Shown: one piece after another, positions 42,069-51,735 of the stretch | How the letters are laid out: each line of letters begins with the position of its first letter | Numbering within the stretch: position 1 is the first letter of the stretch | Source of the DNA: an uncultured Chlorobiaceae bacterium | GTDB lineage: Bacteria > Bacteroidota > Chlorobiia > Chlorobiales > Chlorobiaceae | Reading direction: 5' to 3' | Assembly (NCBI GenBank): GCA_903994365.1 | Contig: CAJEXL010000008.1 | Coordinates: 1-64,000, forward strand | DNA: 64,000 nt | Translations under genes and position numbers: made by a program | Notes under the pieces: model-generated | The model's database searches: none | Seen by the model: the letters and a program-made list of their open reading frames with translations, nothing else | Told to the model about the DNA's origin: nothing

Positions 42069-42239
42069 GCATTTTCAATTTTTTAAAGTTCCTCTGTCAA
42101 ATGGGTTTGCGGTCTGGAAGTAATGGCTATATATTAAGACATAATCATGGGGTGCTCTATTAGTTGTCCAGTATAAGCCTTCAGAGGAGCGACTGGTGGA
42201 GGCCGGGTGTGAGCTTTGGTTAAATAGAAAGGCGCAACA

Positions 42240-42896
42240 ATGTTTACCGGAATAATCAAGAGTGTCGGTCGGGTAGGCGGGGTGACTCGGCGGCGGGGTG
42301 CGCTCCGCCTCAGAGTGCAATACACTAACCCGGAAGAGTTCAGCAATCTGTCGACAGATGAGAGCATCAGTATCAACGGTGTCTGCCAGACCGTTGTTTC
42401 TCGTGGAGAGGGGTGGTTCGATGTTGATACTGTCGAAGAGACGCTCACCAAAACAACACTTGGCGATCTTCAGAGCGGATCACTGGTGAACCTTGAGCGG
42501 GCTCTTCGTCCCATCGACCGCCTCGGTGGCCATTTTGTGCTCGGCCATGTTGATTGTCCTGCCACAATCCAGCAGATCAGGGAGCTTAGTTCCAGCCGCG
42601 AGCTCTGGATAACTTTTCCCGGAGAATTCAGCCACCTCATCGTTTCAGCCGGATCAATCACTATCGACGGCATCAGCCTCACTGTCGCCAAACTTGAATC
42701 GGAGCTCTTTGTTGTAGCGATAATCCCCTTTACCTTGTCACATACCACCATTAATAATCTCAAAACAGGAAGCAGGGTGAACCTGGAGTTCGACATCCTC
42801 GGTAAATATGTGGCCCGCCAGTTTGTAAAAGCCTCAGTACCAGGCAACATAACGTCAATAGTCACCGAAGAGTGGCTTCAGCAGAATGGATTTTGA
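42240..42896 (+). CDS. ribE: Riboflavin synthase (alpha chain)
   Basis: 218 aa, two lumazine-binding repeats: [15 protein letters not shown], then [14 protein letters not shown] in the first; [16 protein letters not shown] and [14 protein letters not shown] in the second. Makes riboflavin from two 6,7-dimethyl-8-ribityllumazine. Its stop overlaps the rarA start (TGATG). The region before it (42069-42239) shows no FMN riboswitch. Confidence 0.95.
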   Translation: MFTGIIKSVGRVGGVTRRRGALRLRVQYTNPEEFSNLSTDESISINGVCQTVVSRGEGWFDVDTVEETLTKTTLGDLQSGSLVNLERALRPIDRLGGHFVLGHVDCPATIQQIRELSSSRELWITFPGEFSHLIVSAGSITIDGISLTVAKLESELFVVAIIPFTLSHTTINNLKTGSRVNLEFDILGKYVARQFVKASVPGNITSIVTEEWLQQNGF

Positions 42897-44239
42897 TGAT
42901 ACCCGACGACAACATTCAGCCGGATCTTTTCGGCTTTTCCTCCACTTTTGAAACAAAAGACTCTTTTCAGCCTCTTGCGGAACGGGTGCGTCCACATAGC
43001 CTCAATGATATTGCCGGGCAGGAGCATCTTGTCGGCCTAAATGGGCCGCTTCGAAACTTCATAGCCAGCGGAAAGATGCCCTCCATGATTTTCTGGGGCC
43101 CGCCTGGTTCAGGCAAAACCACTCTTGCCGTACTCTGTGCAGCATCACTGAATTGCCATTTTGAGCAACTCTCCGCCATTGATTCTGGTGTGAAGGATGT
43201 CCGTAAAGCACTCGACAATGCCGAAAAAGCTCGACGCCAAGGCAAACGAAGCATCCTCTTTATCGACGAAATTCACCGCTTCAATAAAGGACAGCAAGAC
43301 ACACTGCTTCACGCCATTGAACAGGGGCTTATTATCCTCATCGGAGCCACCACCGAAAACCCCTCTTTTGAGGTAAACGGAGCACTTCTGAGCCGGATGC
43401 AGGTTTATATTCTCAAGCCACTGACTCCTGACCACATTGAAGCGGTGATACAGCGAGCGCTCAAAGAGGATGCTCTCTTCCGGGAACATCCCGTTGAGAT
43501 AACTGACATCGAATTTCTCCTGCAGTTTTCAGGAGGGGATGCCCGCAAGGCGCTGAACGCGTTGGAGGCGGCCATCTCACTGCTCCCGAACGATCCAGCC
43601 CGGAGAGTGCTGAAGAGGGAGCACTTTGAAGCTGCCCTGCAGCATAAAGCGCCCATCTACGACAAAGGGGGTGAAAACCATTACGACACCATCTCCGCCT
43701 TTATCAAATCCATGCGGGGCTCCGATCCTGATGCAGCGCTTTTCTGGCTTGCCCGTATGATAGAGGGAGGGGAAGATCCGAAATTTATTGCACGGAGAAT
43801 GGTTATTTTTGCAAGCGAAGATATTGGCAACGCTGATCCCTACGCCATAACCCTTGCAATCTCAGTTTTTCAGGCCGTTGCCATGATAGGCATGCCAGAG
43901 GCGCGCATCAATCTTGCTCAGGGCGTCACCTATCTGGCTTCTGCGCCAAAATCAAACGCAAGTTATCAGGGCATCAACGAGGCGATGAGTGATGCAAAAG
44001 CTATGCAGGAGAGGAGTGTTCCATTCCATTTGCGCAATGCTCCCACCAAACTCATGAAAAACGAGGGGTATGGCGCCGACTATCGTTATCCTCACAGCTA
44101 TCCTGATCATTTTATCACACAGCACTACTTTCCCGATGGAGTTGAGCCAAAGGCCTATTATCGTCCAGGAGATGAAGGGCGTGAAAAGTATATCAGAGAG
44201 CGTCTCACCCGCTTGTGGAATGAACGATACATCTCCTGA
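42896..44239 (+). CDS. rarA: Replication-associated recombination protein RarA (MgsA)
   Basis: 447 aa AAA+ ATPase from the ATG at 42896 ([16 protein letters not shown]). [16 protein letters not shown], Walker [12 protein letters not shown], Walker [18 protein letters not shown], sensor [12 protein letters not shown], and the C-terminal MgsA tetramerisation part with [17 protein letters not shown]-like sequence. Acts at stalled forks. One-base overlap with ribE. Confidence 0.95.
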   Translation: MIPDDNIQPDLFGFSSTFETKDSFQPLAERVRPHSLNDIAGQEHLVGLNGPLRNFIASGKMPSMIFWGPPGSGKTTLAVLCAASLNCHFEQLSAIDSGVKDVRKALDNAEKARRQGKRSILFIDEIHRFNKGQQDTLLHAIEQGLIILIGATTENPSFEVNGALLSRMQVYILKPLTPDHIEAVIQRALKEDALFREHPVEITDIEFLLQFSGGDARKALNALEAAISLLPNDPARRVLKREHFEAALQHKAPIYDKGGENHYDTISAFIKSMRGSDPDAALFWLARMIEGGEDPKFIARRMVIFASEDIGNADPYAITLAISVFQAVAMIGMPEARINLAQGVTYLASAPKSNASYQGINEAMSDAKAMQERSVPFHLRNAPTKLMKNEGYGADYRYPHSYPDHFITQHYFPDGVEPKAYYRPGDEGREKYIRERLTRLWNERYIS

Positions 44240-44336
44240 TCTTGTATGAAACCCGCAAGCTCTTCGTATATTATAACCAGCCATACTGTTACCGCAGGGG
44301 CGGGAGTCAGATTTTTTCCAACAAGAGAGATCGTTT

Positions 44337-45689
44337 ATGAACTTGATCAGGCCTGTAGCGCGTTTCATTTTTATTATCTTTTTGCTCACCGTGCCATCAC
44401 GCCTGCATGGCGCAGTGTTGTCAAGCGCTCCACTCACCCTTGATGATGCTGTGCGCATAGGGATTGAAAAGAGCCGGGCGCTTGAAATTGCCAGACTCGA
44501 TCGTGATATGGCCGGGCAGAAAATCAGGGAGACGTGGTCAGAGGTTTTGCCGCAAATCTCAGCCAGCAGCAGCTATACACGAACGCTGAAACCATCAGTT
44601 CTGCTGATGCCACCAAACCAGAGTTTTCCGACAGGAGTTCTTGAAACAAGCTCCGATAACGCAGCGCGCGCCTCCATTGATCTTCGCCAGACGCTCTTCG
44701 ACTGGTCTGCTTTTGCTGGTATAAAGGCAGCGAGTATTGTTCGCAAGATGAGTGAAGAGGCCTATCGCGGAGCCGAGGCCAACGTGGTTGCCGACATAAA
44801 AATAGCATACTTCGATGCCCTTATTGCAAAAGAGCAGTTGACACTCATTGAGCAGAGCATGGCAAGGTGGGAGCAATCACGCAAAGACACACGGGCCATG
44901 TTCAGGCAGGGAGTTGTCGCCGATATAGATACCCTTAAAGCCTGGCTCTCCGTCGAAAATCTCCGTCCGGAGCTGATGCAGGCAGAAAATCGGGTGGCCA
45001 CCTCCATGACCAGGCTGAAAAACGTTATGGGCATCCCGGTTGAAAGCGGTGTGGTGCTCGGCGGGAAGCTTGAGATCACTTCTGCATCATATCCTGCCGA
45101 CGTTGCTACAGCTTACCGTGAAGCAATTGATTCAAGGCCGGAGTTGCGTCAGCTCGACTATCAGGTGCAGGCTGAAGGCGAAAAGGTAAATGCCGCGCGT
45201 GCTGAACATTTTCCAATCCTCAGCGCTTTCGGCAAACTTGAGTCTCAAACTGCATTTAATGATGGCACCTCATACTCTGATGCAAAATGGCCAGCATCAT
45301 CGGCTGTCGGCCTTCAGCTCACCATGCCACTTTTTACCGGTTTTCGAATCAGCGCCAAGGTTGAACAGGCAAGGATAGGACAACTGCAAACCCGCACCAG
45401 GTATGATGAGCTTAAATCTGCTATCAGGGCAGAAATTGAGATAAGGGTACTGAATTACAGGGAGTCACAAAAGAGAATAGAGGTACAGTCTAAAACTATC
45501 AGCGTCGCAGAGCGAAGCTACAATATTTCGCGCCTTCGCTTCAAAGAGGGGATAGGTTCACGCCTTGAGCTAACCGATGCTGAACTCCAGCTCAATAAAG
45601 CAAAAACTAACTATTTCCAGGCAGTTTACGACAATCTCGCAGCTACTGTTCAACTTGAAAAAGCCTTAGGGCGCAGGGTGGCAAAATAA
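44337..45689 (+). CDS. TolC-family outer membrane efflux protein
   Basis: 450 aa with a signal peptide (FIFIIFLLTVPSRLHGA). Outer-membrane-efflux-protein repeats: LTLDDAVRIGIEKSRALEIA, then RQTLFDWSAFAGIKAASIVR; later MPLFTGFRISAKVEQARIGQ and GIGSRLELTDAELQLNKAKT. No RND or MFP genes follow, so its inner-membrane partner is elsewhere. Its 3' end overlaps the convergent methyltransferase gene by 40 bases. Confidence 0.9.
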   Translation: MNLIRPVARFIFIIFLLTVPSRLHGAVLSSAPLTLDDAVRIGIEKSRALEIARLDRDMAGQKIRETWSEVLPQISASSSYTRTLKPSVLLMPPNQSFPTGVLETSSDNAARASIDLRQTLFDWSAFAGIKAASIVRKMSEEAYRGAEANVVADIKIAYFDALIAKEQLTLIEQSMARWEQSRKDTRAMFRQGVVADIDTLKAWLSVENLRPELMQAENRVATSMTRLKNVMGIPVESGVVLGGKLEITSASYPADVATAYREAIDSRPELRQLDYQVQAEGEKVNAARAEHFPILSAFGKLESQTAFNDGTSYSDAKWPASSAVGLQLTMPLFTGFRISAKVEQARIGQLQTRTRYDELKSAIRAEIEIRVLNYRESQKRIEVQSKTISVAERSYNISRLRFKEGIGSRLELTDAELQLNKAKTNYFQAVYDNLAATVQLEKALGRRVAK

Positions 45690-46594
45690 ATCACCCCAGC
45701 CCCCTCTCCAGGCCAGAGAATTCCCGTTCCGGCCTCAAAGGTGCCTCGGCAAAGTGAGCTGGCCATGCGCCAGATACTGAATGGCTGACTATTCGCCCTG
45801 CAGGCAAGCTCTTCACTATGAATACTGTTATACACAGCATCGGGAAAATAGGGATGCTGCCTCGTGATGCTTAACCCATGGGGTTCAAGGAGTTTTGCAA
45901 GGGTCCCGGGCATAAAATGATAGAGATGACGTGGCGCATCATAAGCGATCCAGTTCTCTCGATAATGGTTGGCGCCAGCACAAGCGGGGTTGGGGAGCGT
46001 TATAACAAGCAAGCCCTCAGGCTCAAGTAGCCCTGTAACAGCGCGAAGCGTTGCATGGAGATCGTGAATATGCTCAAGCGTATGCCACAACACAATACGG
46101 TCAAATTTTCCCTCCAACCCCTTTAGCGAAGGAGAGATTGTCAGCCCGAAGTGCTCCCTGGCGTGAGCTGCCGATGCACTATCAGGCTCTACGCCAGCCA
46201 GATGAGCGAGCTGCGCTCCACTGCGATGAAAAAAGTTCAGCAGATCACCGGTAGAAGAGCCGATTTCAAGGACTGAAAGCGTTTTGACAGGCTTGAGACA
46301 ACTGCCAAGAATAAGGCGAGCCCTGTAGCGAAGCAGGAGAGAGCGTGCCGCCAAATAAGCCCTCTCTTTCAGAGAAGCGATGTTCCGATTCTGAAGAAAA
46401 GGATCATAGAGAGGGCTCTGGTAATAAGAGGCAATTTCACTGCTGTCGGGACGCGGATTGAGTATGACAAGACCTGAGGTGCATGACTGAACAAGCTTCC
46501 AGCGCATCTTTTGGGAAACATCGAAACGGTCGGAAACCGTCAGCCATGGAACGAACTCTTGTGAGTTGCTGACAGGGCAGGAGAGACTTTCCAT
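45650..46594 (-). CDS. SAM-dependent methyltransferase (Methyltransf_23 type)
   Basis: 314 aa. An N-terminal segment (SGLVILNPRPDSSEIASYYQ) is typical of the class of methyltransferases acting on surface sugars or lipids. SAM-binding motif LSVLEIGSSTGDLLNFF; then FDRIVLWHTLEHIHDL and EGLLVITLPNPAC. The usual N-terminal zinc Cys pair is reduced to CPVS and CTSG. Substrate unknown. Confidence 0.85.
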   Translation of the reverse strand: MESLSCPVSNSQEFVPWLTVSDRFDVSQKMRWKLVQSCTSGLVILNPRPDSSEIASYYQSPLYDPFLQNRNIASLKERAYLAARSLLLRYRARLILGSCLKPVKTLSVLEIGSSTGDLLNFFHRSGAQLAHLAGVEPDSASAAHAREHFGLTISPSLKGLEGKFDRIVLWHTLEHIHDLHATLRAVTGLLEPEGLLVITLPNPACAGANHYRENWIAYDAPRHLYHFMPGTLAKLLEPHGLSITRQHPYFPDAVYNSIHSEELACRANSQPFSIWRMASSLCRGTFEAGTGILWPGEGAGVIYFATLRPKAFSS

Positions 46595-46613
46595 AGAGTC
46601 GAAAGGAAAGATG

Positions 46614-47132
46614 TTACGGCTTTACCTTCCCTGTGAGCTCAGCAAAGGCTTTTTTGAGATTATTATAAGTCGATGCCATATCATTACTAAGGACTTTGGC
46701 ATCAGAAAGCACTGGCATGAAATTAGTGTCCCCTTCCCAGCGAGGCACGATATGAAAGTGAATGTGGTTGTCAACACTTCCACCAGCAACCCGACCAAGA
46801 TTTGCACCGACATTAAACCCTTGAGGTTTGAGGGTAAGCTTAAGTGCTCTGATCGACAGATCAGTCAGTTCCATCACCTCAAGTTTGGTCTCTTGGTCAA
46901 GCTCTGAAAATTCAGCCGTCTGGGTAAAGGGGATAACCATCAGATGTCCGCAATTGTAGGGATAAAGATTCATGATGATAAAACATCTTTTTCCCCGATA
47001 GAGAACAAAACGCTTCTCATCCTCCTCAGGAGGTATATCAGCAAAAACAGACTTTCCCTCTTTCGACGCAGGTTTGTCATTCTTGAATGATTGCATGTAC
47101 ACTTCACGCCAGGGTGAGTACATTCTGTCCAT
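46614..47132 (-). CDS. HIT-family nucleotide hydrolase/phosphorylase
   Basis: 172 aa from the ATG at 47132 (MDRMYSPWREVYMQSFKN); the frame runs further into the tRNA, so the longer start is rejected. HIT motif HIHFHIVPRW (HxHxH), with NVGANLGRVAGGSVDNH before it and YNCGHLMVIPF. Probably acts on Ap4A or adenylated nucleotides. Confidence 0.9.
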   Translation of the reverse strand: MDRMYSPWREVYMQSFKNDKPASKEGKSVFADIPPEEDEKRFVLYRGKRCFIIMNLYPYNCGHLMVIPFTQTAEFSELDQETKLEVMELTDLSIRALKLTLKPQGFNVGANLGRVAGGSVDNHIHFHIVPRWEGDTNFMPVLSDAKVLSNDMASTYNNLKKAFAELTGKVKP

Positions 47133-47173
47133 GACGAAAGGCCTCCACGAGATTGCTATGTTTCCGAGAAGAG

Positions 47174-47258
47174 TACCAAAGATGGGAATCGAACCCACAC
47201 GAGTTATTCACTCACTGGATTTTGAGTCCAGCGCGTCTACCAGTTCCGCCACTTTGGC
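47174..47258 (-). tRNA. tRNA-Leu (anticodon CAA)
   Basis: 85-base cloverleaf on the minus strand. Acceptor GCCAAAG pairs with CTTTGGT, the anticodon stem is CTGGA/TCCAG with loop CTCAAAA, there is a long variable arm, and the T arm contains GGTTCGATTCC. The first acceptor pair is G-T. Confidence 0.93.
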
Positions 47259-47272
47259 ATACTTACGAGCGG

Positions 47273-47354
47273 TGCGAGAGAAGGGAATCGAACCCTCACG
47301 CCTCACGGCACTAGTTCCTAAGACTAGCGTGTATACCAATTTCACCACTCTCGC
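47273..47354 (-). tRNA. tRNA-Leu (anticodon TAG)
   Basis: 82-base cloverleaf on the minus strand. Acceptor GCGAGAG/CTCTCGC, anticodon stem CTAGT/ACTAG with loop CTTAGGA, long variable arm, and T arm with GGTTCGATTCC. 14 bases from the other tRNA-Leu gene, probably co-transcribed. Confidence 0.94.
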
Positions 47355-47495
47355 ATTTCAGGCCAATAATATACGTGGTTTTTATTCTAATAAAAACTAT
47401 CTTTCGAAAAAGTTTTGCGGCGTATGATGTTATACATGACACAGACAGTAACACGCTACTAATAAATTCATGCCGGTTTCTACAGTTTTCAGCCT

Positions 47496-48089
47496 ATGTC
47501 GTCTCATCTACACCGTGTTGCAGATACTATATCGTGGGTCATCAGCCCTGTAGTTGTTGCACCAGCAGCTTACGCAGCAATAGTGATGCTCGGATTCGGC
47601 GACGATTTGAACAGTATCTCCTTTCTGATGGTGCTCTTTTTTGCCAGCACCATTGCTCCTGTGCTCCTTATTACCGGGCTGAAAAAAACAGGCAAGATTT
47701 CCGATTATAATATCACCTTCAGGGAGCAACGTTTTCTTCCATTATTGGCTCTTGTCGGTGTTAACGCCCTTGGTTACGAGTTTATGCAACAGCTTGATGC
47801 ACCGAGGCTTTTGACCGGAATTCTGCTTTTTAATGCGGTCAATATGGTCGTTATCCTCCTGATCACCCTCCAGTGGAAGATCAGTATTCATCTCTTTACA
47901 CTGGCATCTTCGGTAGCACTACTGTTTGTACAGTTTGGTGCCACCGCTTTTTGGCTGCTGCCTCTTGTGCCGCTGCTGATGTGGTCAAGAATTCTCCTTA
48001 AGGCTCATAATTTCATGCAAACCCTTGTCGGAGGAGTGGTTGGTTTTATCATTACCTTTGCTGAGTTAACATGGTGGACGGGACTGTGA
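47496..48089 (+). CDS. PAP2-like membrane protein
   Basis: 197 aa, about six hydrophobic segments. KISDYNITFREQR and SRILLKAHNFMQTLVGGVVG resemble the PAP2 phosphatase motifs (K-x6-R; SR-x5-H-x3-D), but the last Asp is Gln here and no clear PSGH motif is seen, so catalysis is doubtful. It overlaps the ferrochelatase-like gene by 19 bases. Confidence 0.65.
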   Translation: MSSHLHRVADTISWVISPVVVAPAAYAAIVMLGFGDDLNSISFLMVLFFASTIAPVLLITGLKKTGKISDYNITFREQRFLPLLALVGVNALGYEFMQQLDAPRLLTGILLFNAVNMVVILLITLQWKISIHLFTLASSVALLFVQFGATAFWLLPLVPLLMWSRILLKAHNFMQTLVGGVVGFIITFAELTWWTGL

Positions 48090-49141
48090 GCAGGAAAAAA
48101 TATGCTGTTATTGTTACCACCTATGGCGAAGTTGAGGATGTTACCATAAGGAACCTCTGGCCAAGCTCACGAAAAATTCTCAAGGCAGTAACCCGTCAGA
48201 TTGTCCACATTCCAGCAGCGCTCATCTACTTTATAGCAGATTACCGCTCAACAAAACATTATATCAAGTGGAAAATCAACCATTATCAATCATCTCTTCT
48301 TGCGGTTAATCGTGCCCAGACAGAGAGGCTTAGTGAAGCCCTTGCTGCGAGCAGGAGCCCTTTTTTATCAACAATTGAGGTTGATGTCACCGATGCCTAC
48401 TATTTTGTTTTGCCCTCTCTTGAAGAGAAGCTGCAGCAACTTCGGAGCTATTATGACGGAGTTGTTGTTGTGCCGATGATCCCGGTTGAATCAGCATTTT
48501 CCTGTGGAGTTGCCTGCCAGATGGTGGTTGACAGTTATGGAGAGAGCAGCTTTAGCCAGGTGAGGGTGCTCAGCAAGCTATGGAATGACGAGCGTCTCCA
48601 CAACATCTATGCAAATTATCTCTTCGGGCAAATAGCCGCCCCTTTGCAACGGAAAAAAAAAAGCGGAGGCAGAATAGGACTGGTGCTCGTTATACATGGC
48701 ACGCTGGTGAAAGATCGTGCAGGCAATCCACCACCCCTCTTCACCGGCCTTGTCGAGACCATAGCATTTTTTACCGCAATGAAACAGACCATCATGGCTC
48801 ACCCAGGGAACATCTTTACACAGGTACGACAAGGGTGCATCAACCACTCAAGGGGAGGGGAGTGGACATCCGAGACTATTGAAAAAGCCCTTGCGGAGTT
48901 CAAAGCGGAAGGGTACGACGGAGTGGTGATGTTTCCTTACGGTTTTTTTGCCGATAACAGTGAAACGGAATATGATTCATGTAAAAAACTGGAAAAGGCA
49001 GCTTTTCCGCTCTTCCAATATGTGCGCTGTATTAACGACACCCCTGAATTTATCTGTTGGCTTTCGGGCAAGGTGCTTGATGGCCTCCAGGCGCTCAACA
49101 ACCTTCAGGTGGCGCTTCAAGCTCTTGAACGCCGCCCGTAA
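48071..49141 (+). CDS. Ferrochelatase-like protein (HemH family)
   Basis: 356 aa. Catalytic His in LVLVIHGTLVKDR; NRAQTERLSEAL and FTQVRQGCINHSRGGEWTSE align with the HemH active-site region; the Glu is in FFADNSETEYD, where HemH usually reads DHxET. N-terminal VTTYGEVED replaces the usual LNLGGP. Likely inserts metal into a porphyrin, or is a diverged relative. Translation is coupled to the PAP2-like gene. Confidence 0.6.
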   Translation: MVDGTVSRKKYAVIVTTYGEVEDVTIRNLWPSSRKILKAVTRQIVHIPAALIYFIADYRSTKHYIKWKINHYQSSLLAVNRAQTERLSEALAASRSPFLSTIEVDVTDAYYFVLPSLEEKLQQLRSYYDGVVVVPMIPVESAFSCGVACQMVVDSYGESSFSQVRVLSKLWNDERLHNIYANYLFGQIAAPLQRKKKSGGRIGLVLVIHGTLVKDRAGNPPPLFTGLVETIAFFTAMKQTIMAHPGNIFTQVRQGCINHSRGGEWTSETIEKALAEFKAEGYDGVVMFPYGFFADNSETEYDSCKKLEKAAFPLFQYVRCINDTPEFICWLSGKVLDGLQALNNLQVALQALERRP

Positions 49142-49150
49142 TCATATATC

Positions 49151-49768
49151 ATGGAAACTGACACAAAGGAAACAAAGAGAGATAAGTGCGAAACAGTGCT
49201 GCTCCAAGAGACCACGAATGGAAGGAACGAGTATGAAGAGGCGCTGACCCTTCTCGAAAAGCAGCGCACAAGTGAAGCGATAGAGCTGCTCAATCGCTGC
49301 ATTGTAGCCATGCCACGCGATCCCGTTATGCTTTATGCTCGAGCGGTAACCCATATCGCGACCGCCGACTACCGGAAAGCGGCCTGTGATCTGCTGAAGA
49401 GTATCGCCATCGATCGCACGCAGCTCCATGCCTGGAAGCAGCTTGGTTTTGTGCAGTTCATGCTTGGCAAAGAGGATGCTGCCCTGAAAACCCTTAAGCA
49501 GGCTCTGGAGATCGACCCGAACTATGCGCCAGTCTACACTGTGCTGGGAGATATCTATATTGACCGTGCACAGTTTTCAGAAGCAAAAGAGGCGTTCGAA
49601 AAAGCGCTTGAGCTTGATCCTGATCAGGTTGAACCCCACAGTAAACTGGCGATGTATTATGTGGCAAGGGGCGATATGAAAGGGCTGAAACGAGAGTATG
49701 AGATACTCAAAACGCTTGATGCCTCTTTGGCAGAACAGATTAGAACCCTATTTTTTGATGTACCATGA
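49151..49768 (+). CDS. TPR protein
   Basis: 205 aa with at least four TPR units between about residues 25 and 180 (YARAVTHIATADYRKAACDL, then YAPVYTVLGDIYIDRAQF-SEAKEAFEKALELDP). No signal peptide. Its stop overlaps the next small gene by ATGA. It may aid complex I or tetrapyrrole assembly by position only. Confidence 0.85.
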   Translation: METDTKETKRDKCETVLLQETTNGRNEYEEALTLLEKQRTSEAIELLNRCIVAMPRDPVMLYARAVTHIATADYRKAACDLLKSIAIDRTQLHAWKQLGFVQFMLGKEDAALKTLKQALEIDPNYAPVYTVLGDIYIDRAQFSEAKEAFEKALELDPDQVEPHSKLAMYYVARGDMKGLKREYEILKTLDASLAEQIRTLFFDVP

Positions 49769-49992
49769 AACTTTTTACTGATGCAGAGAAGAGAAAGCGA
49801 TTTATGAAGAGAGGTTTGCCATATCTGCTTGGCATAGCCTGGACACCCATTATTGGAGTGGTTGTTACTGCGGCGGTTGGCAAACCTGTTGCGGGGCTGA
49901 TTGGCTGGCAATCGACGCTGGCGGTTACAGGTTTGATAACCTTGGTGGTGGTTTACCTGTTGCTGAAGTTTTTCAGGCGTACAGGGCAATAG
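49765..49992 (+). CDS. Small membrane protein upstream of nuo
   Basis: 75 aa. A basic N-terminus (EKRKRFMKRG) then two hydrophobic segments (LLGIAWTPIIGVVVTAAVG and LAVTGLITLVVVYLLLKFF). Unrecognised family. Coupled to the TPR gene by overlap. Confidence 0.7.
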   Translation: MKLFTDAEKRKRFMKRGLPYLLGIAWTPIIGVVVTAAVGKPVAGLIGWQSTLAVTGLITLVVVYLLLKFFRRTGQ

Positions 49993-50140
49993 AGAGAGGA
50001 TGATTGCACGCCAGATTCTTTGAAAGGCTATTTTTTTCTGTGCCGGAAGGATTTTTTTTTTATATTTGGCAACCTGTGCAGAAAGGTAGTGCAGTGCAGG
50101 AAAAACCGCCAAAGGCGGCATTAACTCAAATTGGCACGAC

Positions 50141-50584
50141 ATGGATCAGACGCTCAGTAATTTTGGAAATGTATTTGTCTTCCTGGCTCTTGGCATAGTT
50201 TTCGTTGCCGGAGGGTTTCTTACCGCTCGTATGCTGCGCCCGCAAAGGCCTAATCCAGCGAAGAACTCGACCTATGAATGTGGAGAAGAGGCAATCGGCA
50301 GCGCATGGATGAAGTTTAACATCAGGTTTTATGTTGTGGCGCTTATCTTTATCATTTTTGATGTTGAAGTTGTTTTCCTTTTTCCATGGGCAACAGTCTT
50401 CAAGCAGCTTGGATCATTTGCTCTCATTGAGGCGCTTGTATTTGCCGGTATCCTTATTCTTGGTCTCGCATACGCCTGGGTAAAAGGTGATCTTGACTGG
50501 GTAAGGCCTACACCTAATATCCCTAAAATGCCAGAGATGCCGGAATCGAGCTCGACAAAATCTCCATCAATCACTCTTCAATAG
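50141..50584 (+). CDS. nuoA: NADH-quinone oxidoreductase subunit A
   Basis: 147 aa membrane subunit of complex I. Three hydrophobic helices; [20 protein letters not shown] and [15 protein letters not shown] are the NuoA hallmarks. The C-terminal tail is longer than usual and Pro/Ser-rich. First gene of the nuo operon. The 49993-50140 leader contains a CCGCC-AAA-GGCGG hairpin at 50106-50118. Confidence 0.95.
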   Translation: MDQTLSNFGNVFVFLALGIVFVAGGFLTARMLRPQRPNPAKNSTYECGEEAIGSAWMKFNIRFYVVALIFIIFDVEVVFLFPWATVFKQLGSFALIEALVFAGILILGLAYAWVKGDLDWVRPTPNIPKMPEMPESSSTKSPSITLQ

Positions 50585-50590
50585 ATCGTT

Positions 50591-51160
50591 ATGGGTTTAC
50601 TCGATGCCGCAATCACAAGGCACAACGTTCTGGTGACATCAGTTGACAATGTCCTGAACTGGGCACGTCTCTCATCACTCTGGCCTATGGGTTTTGGTCT
50701 TGCCTGCTGTGCCATTGAGATGATGGCCACCAACGCTTCCAATTACGATCTTGAGCGCTTCGGTATATTTCCCCGCTCATCACCCCGCCAGTCAGATCTT
50801 ATGATTGTTGCCGGCACGGTTACCATGAAGATGGCTGAGAGGGTTATTCGCCTCTATGAGCAGATGCCGGAGCCGCGATATGTACTCTCTATGGGGAGTT
50901 GCTCCAACTGTGGTGGACCCTACTGGGAACATGGCTACCATGTACTGAAGGGTGTGGATCGTGTTATTCCTGTTGATGTCTATGTGCCGGGTTGTCCTCC
51001 GAGGCCTGAGGCGCTTATTGGTGGTCTCATGAAGGTCCAAGAGTTGATAAGGATGGAGCAGATCGGTATATCCAGAGCGGATGCACTGAAAAAGCTTGCC
51101 GAAAAGGCTCTGGATCCAAAGTTTATTGTGGAGCGGGAGCGAAAAGCTGCATTTGCTTGA
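50591..51160 (+). CDS. nuoB: NADH-quinone oxidoreductase subunit B
   Basis: 189 aa peripheral subunit that carries the N2 cluster. Cys ligands in [24 protein letters not shown] and [13 protein letters not shown]. It begins with [20 protein letters not shown] and follows nuoA by 6 bases. Confidence 0.97.
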   Translation: MGLLDAAITRHNVLVTSVDNVLNWARLSSLWPMGFGLACCAIEMMATNASNYDLERFGIFPRSSPRQSDLMIVAGTVTMKMAERVIRLYEQMPEPRYVLSMGSCSNCGGPYWEHGYHVLKGVDRVIPVDVYVPGCPPRPEALIGGLMKVQELIRMEQIGISRADALKKLAEKALDPKFIVERERKAAFA

Positions 51161-51184
51161 TTAACTTATAAGGCTTACTGTCAG

Positions 51185-51703
51185 ATGGAAGAAGGAAAGG
51201 TGGTATCGCAGTCGGTTCAGGAGAGCGCTGCAGCATACAGTATAATTCAGGAGAGATTTGGCGACGCAGTATCAGCCTTTAATGCCAATGAAACCATGCC
51301 CTTTTTAGAGGTGGTTGATACTGATCGCTGGGTTGAGATAGCACTGTTTATGCGTGATCATGCAAAGCTTAAGTTTAACTATATGGCATGTCTCACCGGC
51401 GTTGACTATCCCGCAGATGAGAAGGTTGGCATTATTTGTAATTTTGAGTCACTTGCCCTGCTCAATCATAAGATTGCCGTCAAGCTGAAATGTGTCCGAA
51501 AGAATGGTTCGCTACCGAGCGTCGCCTGTGTCTGGCATACAGCAAACTGGCATGAAAGAGAGGCTTACGATCTTTTTGGTATCACCTTTACAGGTCATCC
51601 AGAGATGAAAAGAATTCTCTGTCCCGACGACTGGGAAGGTTATCCATTGCTGAAAGATTACAAGGTTCAGGAGAAGTATCATGGGATAAAGGTACCCTAC
51701 TAA
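51185..51703 (+). CDS. nuoC: NADH-quinone oxidoreductase subunit C
   Basis: 172 aa, 30-kDa subunit family. Hallmarks: HTANWHEREAYDLFGITFTG, then HPEMKRILCPDDWEGYPLLK. Separate from nuoD (no fusion). Confidence 0.95.
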   Translation: MEEGKVVSQSVQESAAAYSIIQERFGDAVSAFNANETMPFLEVVDTDRWVEIALFMRDHAKLKFNYMACLTGVDYPADEKVGIICNFESLALLNHKIAVKLKCVRKNGSLPSVACVWHTANWHEREAYDLFGITFTGHPEMKRILCPDDWEGYPLLKDYKVQEKYHGIKVPY

Positions 51704-51735
51704 CAGTGTTTTAAATAGTAAAAGCAGCTCATAGT

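Noticed and set aside
42069-42239. Possible FMN riboswitch before ribE
   Set aside because: The conserved RFN core sequences are not present, only a loose GGGGTGCTC-like stretch.
50131-50144. TTGGCACGACATGG before nuoA as a sigma-54 promoter
   Set aside because: It has a -24-like TGGCAC but no TTGC at the right distance, and it overlaps the start codon.
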